Source: an uncultured Oligoflexia bacterium
Lineage (GTDB): Bacteria; Bdellovibrionota; Bacteriovoracia; Bacteriovoracales; Bacteriovoracaceae
DNA: 64,000 nt
Assembly (NCBI GenBank): GCA_913058265.1
Contig: CAJXPQ010000003.1
Location: 1-64,000 of the forward strand
Direction: 5' to 3'
Made by a program: the position numbers and the translations under genes. Of the stretch, positions 59,976-64,000 are shown piece after piece (positions within the stretch are counted from its first letter, which is position 1; the number at the start of each line of letters is the position of its first letter). The notes under the pieces were generated by a model, which was not told where the DNA came from, did not search any database, and worked only from the letters and a program-made list of their open reading frames with translations.

Positions 59976-61070
59976 ATGAAGAAGTACATCCAAGATTTCA
60001 ACGTTTATCATAGTAAAAATCAAATGCCACAAGATCAGGGAACCGACTGGCTCGCTAATTATCAAGGCTTTGAGGATAAAGAATTCTTTAAAAAATATGC
60101 CGTAAAATCCGACTATATTCATTCAAGAGATGTATACGCTAAAGGTATCGGAGCTCTATCATTTGAAGGAGATGCTCTCTATAATTTAGAGGATAAAATT
60201 AATCCAAGTATAAATAATAGGGCCAAGCAAGCTCAAGTAAAAATCGAAGAAATTTTCGAAAGTTTATATGAAGGTGAAACTGAAAGCCCAAATCATCTTA
60301 ACCACGTGAGTTGTACTCATTACGAGTCACCATCTGCCGCCCAGAAGATGGTTGTTACAAAGGAATGGTTTCGGACTACGCCGGTTACTCATCTTTATCA
60401 TATGGGGTGCTACGCCGCTTTACCTGCTGTTAGAGTATCTAAGGCTTATGTTGCTGATGGTGCAAATAAGGTCGATGTTGTCCACACTGAACTATGCTCA
60501 TTTCACCTCGATAGAGATAACCATACTGCCGAACAAATCATTATGAATACCTTATTTGCTGACGGGGCGATAAAGTATTCAGTGACAAGTGAAGACTATT
60601 TCCACTCAAATAAGCAAAATGGATTTGAAGTTCTTACTCAGAAAGAAGTTGTTGTTGCGGGATCTGAGGACGAGATGACCTGGAAGTTAGGTGCTACCGG
60701 CTTTATGATGACACTTACTCGTAAAGTTCCAATTATGCTTGCAAAAAGAATTGAAGCTTATATGCGAGAGATGTTTATTGATGTGAACCTTGATTTTGAC
60801 AAAGATAAGGATAAAGTTGTCTTTGCCGTTCATCCAGGTGGCCCTAAAATTATTGAATTGGTGGAAAAGGTTTTAAAGCTTAGGCCTGATCAAGTTCAAC
60901 ATTCAAAAAAAATATTGAGCTCTAGGGGAAATATGTCCTCTGCGACTTTACCTCATATTTGGAATGAAATCCTTCATGATACTGATATTGCGAGTAATAC
61001 TTATATTGCAACAGTGGCCTTTGGCCCTGGTTTAACGATTACAGGAGCGATGCTAAAGCTATGCAAGTAA
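59976..61070 (+). CDS. Type III polyketide synthase (chalcone/stilbene synthase-like)
   Basis: 364 residues from ATG 59976; a GTG at 59958 is in frame. The thiolase-fold catalytic triad is visible: Cys in HMGCYAALPAVR (about residue 145), His in FAVHPGGPKIIE and Asn in SSRGNMSSATLP. GFGPG-type loop near the C-terminus (VAFGPGLTITGAM). It would condense acyl- and malonyl-CoA to pyrones, resorcinols or similar. The downstream membrane and methyltransferase genes overlap it and each other, forming a biosynthetic operon. Confidence 0.88.
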   Translation: MKKYIQDFNVYHSKNQMPQDQGTDWLANYQGFEDKEFFKKYAVKSDYIHSRDVYAKGIGALSFEGDALYNLEDKINPSINNRAKQAQVKIEEIFESLYEGETESPNHLNHVSCTHYESPSAAQKMVVTKEWFRTTPVTHLYHMGCYAALPAVRVSKAYVADGANKVDVVHTELCSFHLDRDNHTAEQIIMNTLFADGAIKYSVTSEDYFHSNKQNGFEVLTQKEVVVAGSEDEMTWKLGATGFMMTLTRKVPIMLAKRIEAYMREMFIDVNLDFDKDKDKVVFAVHPGGPKIIELVEKVLKLRPDQVQHSKKILSSRGNMSSATLPHIWNEILHDTDIASNTYIATVAFGPGLTITGAMLKLCK

Positions 61071-61501
61071 TAATCGTAGGCTTTTGGATGATACAGGGAA
61101 TCTTAATGTTCTTTGATGAATTTAAGTTTCATCATGATAGAGGTCTTGGGAAATGGGAACGAATAGGCCATCCTGTTGATTCCTTGTTTTTTTTAATCCC
61201 GTTTCTTTATACTCAGTTCTTTTCAAATATATATGTATTTATAGGCCTTAGCCTTTTTTCATGTCTACTGATTACGAAGGATGAATTTGTCCACGCAGAA
61301 GAGTGTATACCTACTGAGCAATGGCTTCACTCTGTTCTCTTTGTCACTCATCCAATTGCTTTATATGGATTATGGGTAGCATGGCAAAATAACTTTAATA
61401 TGATTATTCAGATACAGTCTGTGATCATATTTTTATTTATGTTATATCAAATTATTTATTGGAACTTTTATATAGGATCGCAAAATGAAGCCAAAAGTTA
61501 A
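61061..61501 (+). CDS. His-rich membrane protein of the polyketide operon
   Basis: 146 residues with four hydrophobic helices. Conserved-looking polar clusters at the membrane edge (DEFKFHHDRGLGKWERIGHPVD and DEFVHAEECIP.EQWLH then THP) suggest metal binding, as in membrane hydroxylases, though spacing does not match a known desaturase motif exactly. Overlaps the polyketide synthase by 10 nt and the methyltransferase by 17 nt. A tailoring role is inferred. Confidence 0.55.
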   Translation: MQVIIVGFWMIQGILMFFDEFKFHHDRGLGKWERIGHPVDSLFFLIPFLYTQFFSNIYVFIGLSLFSCLLITKDEFVHAEECIPTEQWLHSVLFVTHPIALYGLWVAWQNNFNMIIQIQSVIIFLFMLYQIIYWNFYIGSQNEAKS

Positions 61502-62222
61502 TAATGATTATTATAACCACCTCGGTGAAGATTGGTATAATGCAGACGATGACCCTATCGCGGTTCTTAGGGTAGAGCAAAAGGCAAAAAACCCTTGGGT
61601 TGAAAATATAATTAATGAGCACTTTACTTCAAAAGACTTAAGGATTGCTGATATTGGTTGTGGTGCTGGTTTCTTAACGAATTACCTTGGAACACGTTAC
61701 GGAGAAGTAAATGGATTAGACGCTTCGGAATCTAGTCTTGCTGTAGCGAAATCAAAAGATACTTCTGAAAAAGTAAATTATGTTTTAGGGGATGCTTACA
61801 AACTTCCCTATGAAAGCGGCTCTATGGATGTTGTCTGTGCTATGGACTTTTTAGAACATGTTGAGCGACCTGAAGATGTTGTTGCTGAGTGTGCAAGAAT
61901 TCTAAAGCCTGGTGGGTTTTTCTTTTTCCATACATTCAATAGAAATTTTCTTTCATGGCTTATTGTCATTAAATTTATGGAATGGTTTGTTCCTAATACT
62001 CCCAAGCATTTACATGTTTTACATTTATTCATAAAGCCAAGTGAGCTTAAAGCAATGATGATGATTAATGATCTTACAACTCAAGAAATTGTTGGAATAG
62101 GTCCACGGTTTAATCTTGGTTTTTTTAAGTCTATCTTTGCAAGAAAGGTTACTCCAGGCTTTGGCTTTAAAGTCGGTGGCCCTACTTTACTTGGATATAT
62201 AGGTTACTCAAAGAAACTTTAG
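61485..62222 (+). CDS. UbiG-like SAM-dependent methyltransferase
   Basis: 245 residues. RIADIGCGAGFLTNYLG (motif I), VNGLDASESSLAVAK (motif post I) and DVVCAMDFLEHVERPEDVV lead to a UbiG-like C-terminus, FHTFNRNFLSWLIVIKFMEW with KHLHVLHLFIKPSEL. UbiG methylates hydroxyl groups on aromatic quinone precursors; here it probably O-methylates the product of the adjacent type III polyketide synthase. The stop overlaps the next, convergent gene by 4 nt. Confidence 0.82.
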   Translation: MKPKVNNDYYNHLGEDWYNADDDPIAVLRVEQKAKNPWVENIINEHFTSKDLRIADIGCGAGFLTNYLGTRYGEVNGLDASESSLAVAKSKDTSEKVNYVLGDAYKLPYESGSMDVVCAMDFLEHVERPEDVVAECARILKPGGFFFFHTFNRNFLSWLIVIKFMEWFVPNTPKHLHVLHLFIKPSELKAMMMINDLTTQEIVGIGPRFNLGFFKSIFARKVTPGFGFKVGGPTLLGYIGYSKKL

Positions 62223-62863
62223 CCTTTTTGGTAATAGTGAATATTCCCTTTGAAGTCAGGCATTTTACTTGATTTTTTCTGGTGGTGAACAAAGCCAAAC
62301 TTCTCCATTGCTCTTGTGAAGTTATTTGCGTTTCCACGCTTAGGATCTACGAGAATAATTTCACATTTCTCATTTGCATGGGACACTAAAAAACTTGATA
62401 GAAGCTCTATTTGAGGAACTTCATAAAGAAGATCACTTCCTATGATTAAATCAAATCTACCAAGTTTTGACTCCTCAGTATTCCAATCTTCAAGAACAAA
62501 GGGAATATCCTGTTGCTCATTAAGTTTCGTATTATCCTTTAGAAAAGTTCCAACTGTTGGGTGGTAGTCAGTCGCCGTAATATTTCCGCCTCTAGCATTT
62601 AGAACATGGGAGGCAACAGCAATACCACAGCCAACTTCTAGGATCAATTTTTCTGCTATTTTTTGATTGACCATTTCATGGGCCAAGGCCATTCCTGAAT
62701 CCCAAACAACACCAAAGATAGACCATTGAGCAGAAGATATTCCTAGCTTAAGTGCCACGTCATCAGCATCAGAGAATTGATTTTTATCTTTGAGAGATTT
62801 AAGGTGAATATCAATATCACCAAATTCGTATGAATTATATTTGAATCTTAGGAGAGTGTGCAT
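62219..62863 (-). CDS. METTL-like protein N-methyltransferase
   Basis: 214 residues. SSAQWSIFGVVWDSGMALAHEMV and LILEVGCGIAVASHVLNARGG are typical of the lysine/protein methyltransferase family 16 (METTL20/21-like); FDLIIGSDLLYE is the motif IV region with the D-L-L-Y hallmark. The target protein cannot be predicted. The downstream gene lies 1 nt away, same strand. Confidence 0.78.
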   Translation of the reverse strand: MHTLLRFKYNSYEFGDIDIHLKSLKDKNQFSDADDVALKLGISSAQWSIFGVVWDSGMALAHEMVNQKIAEKLILEVGCGIAVASHVLNARGGNITATDYHPTVGTFLKDNTKLNEQQDIPFVLEDWNTEESKLGRFDLIIGSDLLYEVPQIELLSSFLVSHANEKCEIILVDPKRGNANNFTRAMEKFGFVHHQKKSSKMPDFKGNIHYYQKG

Positions 62864-62864
62864 A

Positions 62865-63338
62865 CTACCTACAGTCAGGAAAGATTAGGCCTCTTAGAAG
62901 GTAACCTTCTGACTCCGTATAAGGGATAGATATTAGAATTCCATTATTATCAAACACATCTTGTATGGTATTTTTTGGGTATCCAAGTAAGTACGTGATC
63001 GGAGTTACTTGAATCCTTTCTTCTGGATAAACTGTAATTGTTTCCTTTAAATTTTCGATGCTATTAGCAATACAAATTCCATTATCCTCTCTATTCTTAT
63101 ATTTTAAAAGGGTTTTCGTTTGTACTTTTTTCCCTAACCATGTCTTTTCACTTATCACTATACAGTCTGCTTCTAATTGAAATTCTTCTGTTAGTGCTTG
63201 ATTTATCTCTTCAATTTTTTCTTCAATTTTACTACATTTAAAATCCATCGTATCCATATCTTCATGAGTTAAATGACCAGCAAAAGCTTGTAGTGATGCT
63301 AAGAATAGTAAGCTGCTAAGTAGTTTTAAGATATTCAT
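62865..63338 (-). CDS. Small secreted protein, function unknown
   Basis: 157 residues with a signal peptide (LLSSLLFLASLQAFA). Four cysteines in the mature part (FKCSKIEE, EADCIVIS, GICIAN and a final FPDCR) suggest two disulfides. No family recognised. The ATG has AGGAAAG upstream. The next gene to the left starts only 1 nt after its stop. Confidence 0.6.
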   Translation of the reverse strand: MNILKLLSSLLFLASLQAFAGHLTHEDMDTMDFKCSKIEEKIEEINQALTEEFQLEADCIVISEKTWLGKKVQTKTLLKYKNREDNGICIANSIENLKETITVYPEERIQVTPITYLLGYPKNTIQDVFDNNGILISIPYTESEGYLLRGLIFPDCR

Positions 63339-63447
63339 GTCTTTCCTTTATTTTCTTTGTAAGAATAGTACATCATAAAGAAAATGTTCGTAGATAAATT
63401 GTAATTACTACTAGAGGTGTTATAAAAATAGACAGTTTTATACTTTT

Positions 63448-64000
63448 CTAATCTTTACAGTATTTATCTCGCCGCCTTTGAAGATCTGCTGCGACATCTG
63501 TGGCTGCAGTCTCTTTACTTGTAAATGATTTTAAGTACTCATCGACAGGTAAAACTTCAATATCAGCTTCGACCTTTTTGAACATTCTTGGGAGCTTATC
63601 GCCTGGGGCCAGGATATGATGCAAACCATGGCTATATACAAGTGCCATTTTTCTGCCTTTATATTTTTGCATGAGCTCATAGACTCCGGTCTTAACCTTC
63701 ATTGTATTTCCATTCTTATCAAGACCATTTTTTCTTTTCATCTGCCCTTCTGGCATAAAGATGCAAATATTATCCTGTTGAATTTGATCGAGAAACTTTT
63801 GCCAAGAATCATCCCTTTTGCGAGTTAAACTGATTGTATGAGGTGCAAGGTATTTAAATATAAACCCGGACACAGGCTTCTTCATGGTCTTTTCGGCAAC
63901 AGGAATCACTAGCTTGCTTGATAGTGCTTTCAGGAAATCGAAGGGTAGTGTAACTCCGTAAACAAACTCAAAGAGGCTAGTATGGTTTAGAACTAAGATT
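63448..64000 (-). CDS. PlsC-like acyltransferase, 5' end beyond the window
   Basis: About 184 residues are visible, and the frame stays open to the right edge, so the start is outside. LVLNHTSLFEF near the edge carries an NHxxxxE form of the acyltransferase HX4D motif. FMPEGQMKR is the motif III region with Pro-Glu-Gly. The C-terminus is basic. Likely a lysophospholipid/1-acylglycerol-3-phosphate acyltransferase; note Glu in place of Asp in the first motif. The segment 63339-63447 shows no gene. Confidence 0.7.
   Translation of the reverse strand, partial: ILVLNHTSLFEFVYGVTLPFDFLKALSSKLVIPVAEKTMKKPVSGFIFKYLAPHTISLTRKRDDSWQKFLDQIQQDNICIFMPEGQMKRKNGLDKNGNTMKVKTGVYELMQKYKGRKMALVYSHGLHHILAPGDKLPRMFKKVEADIEVLPVDEYLKSFTSKETAATDVAADLQRRRDKYCKD

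Overview
The window is AT-rich chromosomal DNA from a Gram-negative bacterium. It carries an ExbB-ExbD-TonB set with a TonB-dependent receptor, several lipoproteins with clear lipoboxes, and many small secreted proteins. The gene set (HrpB, a RimK cluster, NfeD plus two SPFH proteins, secreted HExxH proteins, a type III polyketide synthase operon) and the style of the proteins suggest a Bacteriovorax/Bdellovibrio-like lineage (Bdellovibrionota). That placement is inference; no rRNA gene is present to confirm it.

Layout. 0-11 kb: an ISL3-type transposase with one recognisable terminal repeat, a flavin oxidoreductase, DoxX-like membrane proteins, and a stretch of decay (a broken histidine kinase, a receiver-domain fragment, a metallopeptidase fragment). 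Among these sit a peptide deformylase with an N-terminal hydrophobic segment and a 53-residue cysteine-rich secreted peptide. 11-31 kb: mostly housekeeping genes: hrpB, a RimB/RimK/aspartoacylase-type trio, a PLP enzyme, rbgA, recQ, an RlmM-like methyltransferase, NfeD-SPFH-SPFH-rlmN, and a lemA/TPM-domain/methyltransferase operon.

31-48 kb is an accessory island. It opens at a tRNA-like remnant (30910-30970) and ends before rlmF (48182). Its first part (31.1-38.4 kb) is a series of short, same-strand, mostly single-gene units: a HigBA-type pair, a NUDIX-acetyltransferase fusion, small secreted proteins, a questin-oxidase-like protein, an epimerase, and two tandem ORF6N genes. Most units are separated by related intergenic repeats. 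These repeats carry a CCTCCACCA core and, in four copies, an imperfect hairpin whose two arms co-vary. The organisation resembles an integron cassette array, but no integrase and no canonical attC sites are visible.

The island continues with a divergent locus of Gly/Ala-rich hydrophobic proteins plus a PD-(D/E)xK-like protein (38.4-40.9 kb), a secreted HExxH protein, an AbiE-type toxin-antitoxin pair with two operator-like repeats, and decayed ORF6N fragments on both sides of that stretch. It then reaches the strongest candidate for an undescribed system (43.74-47.92 kb): an AAA+ ATPase, a protein that joins a DnaA-like AAA+ module to a degenerate DnaB-like module, a convergent WYL-domain regulator, and a 53-codon ORF. 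A 28-nt motif recurs in the same orientation upstream of the ATPase operon and in the regulator/small-ORF intergenic region, which suggests that the regulator controls the whole module.

48-64 kb returns to chromosomal genes: rlmF, a cold-shock-domain protein, an N-acyltransferase, a BCCT transporter, an SMP-30-like gene interrupted by an in-frame TAG, the TonB operon with receptor and lipoprotein, an ASCH protein, a type III polyketide synthase / His-rich membrane protein / UbiG-like methyltransferase operon, and an acyltransferase gene that runs off the right edge.
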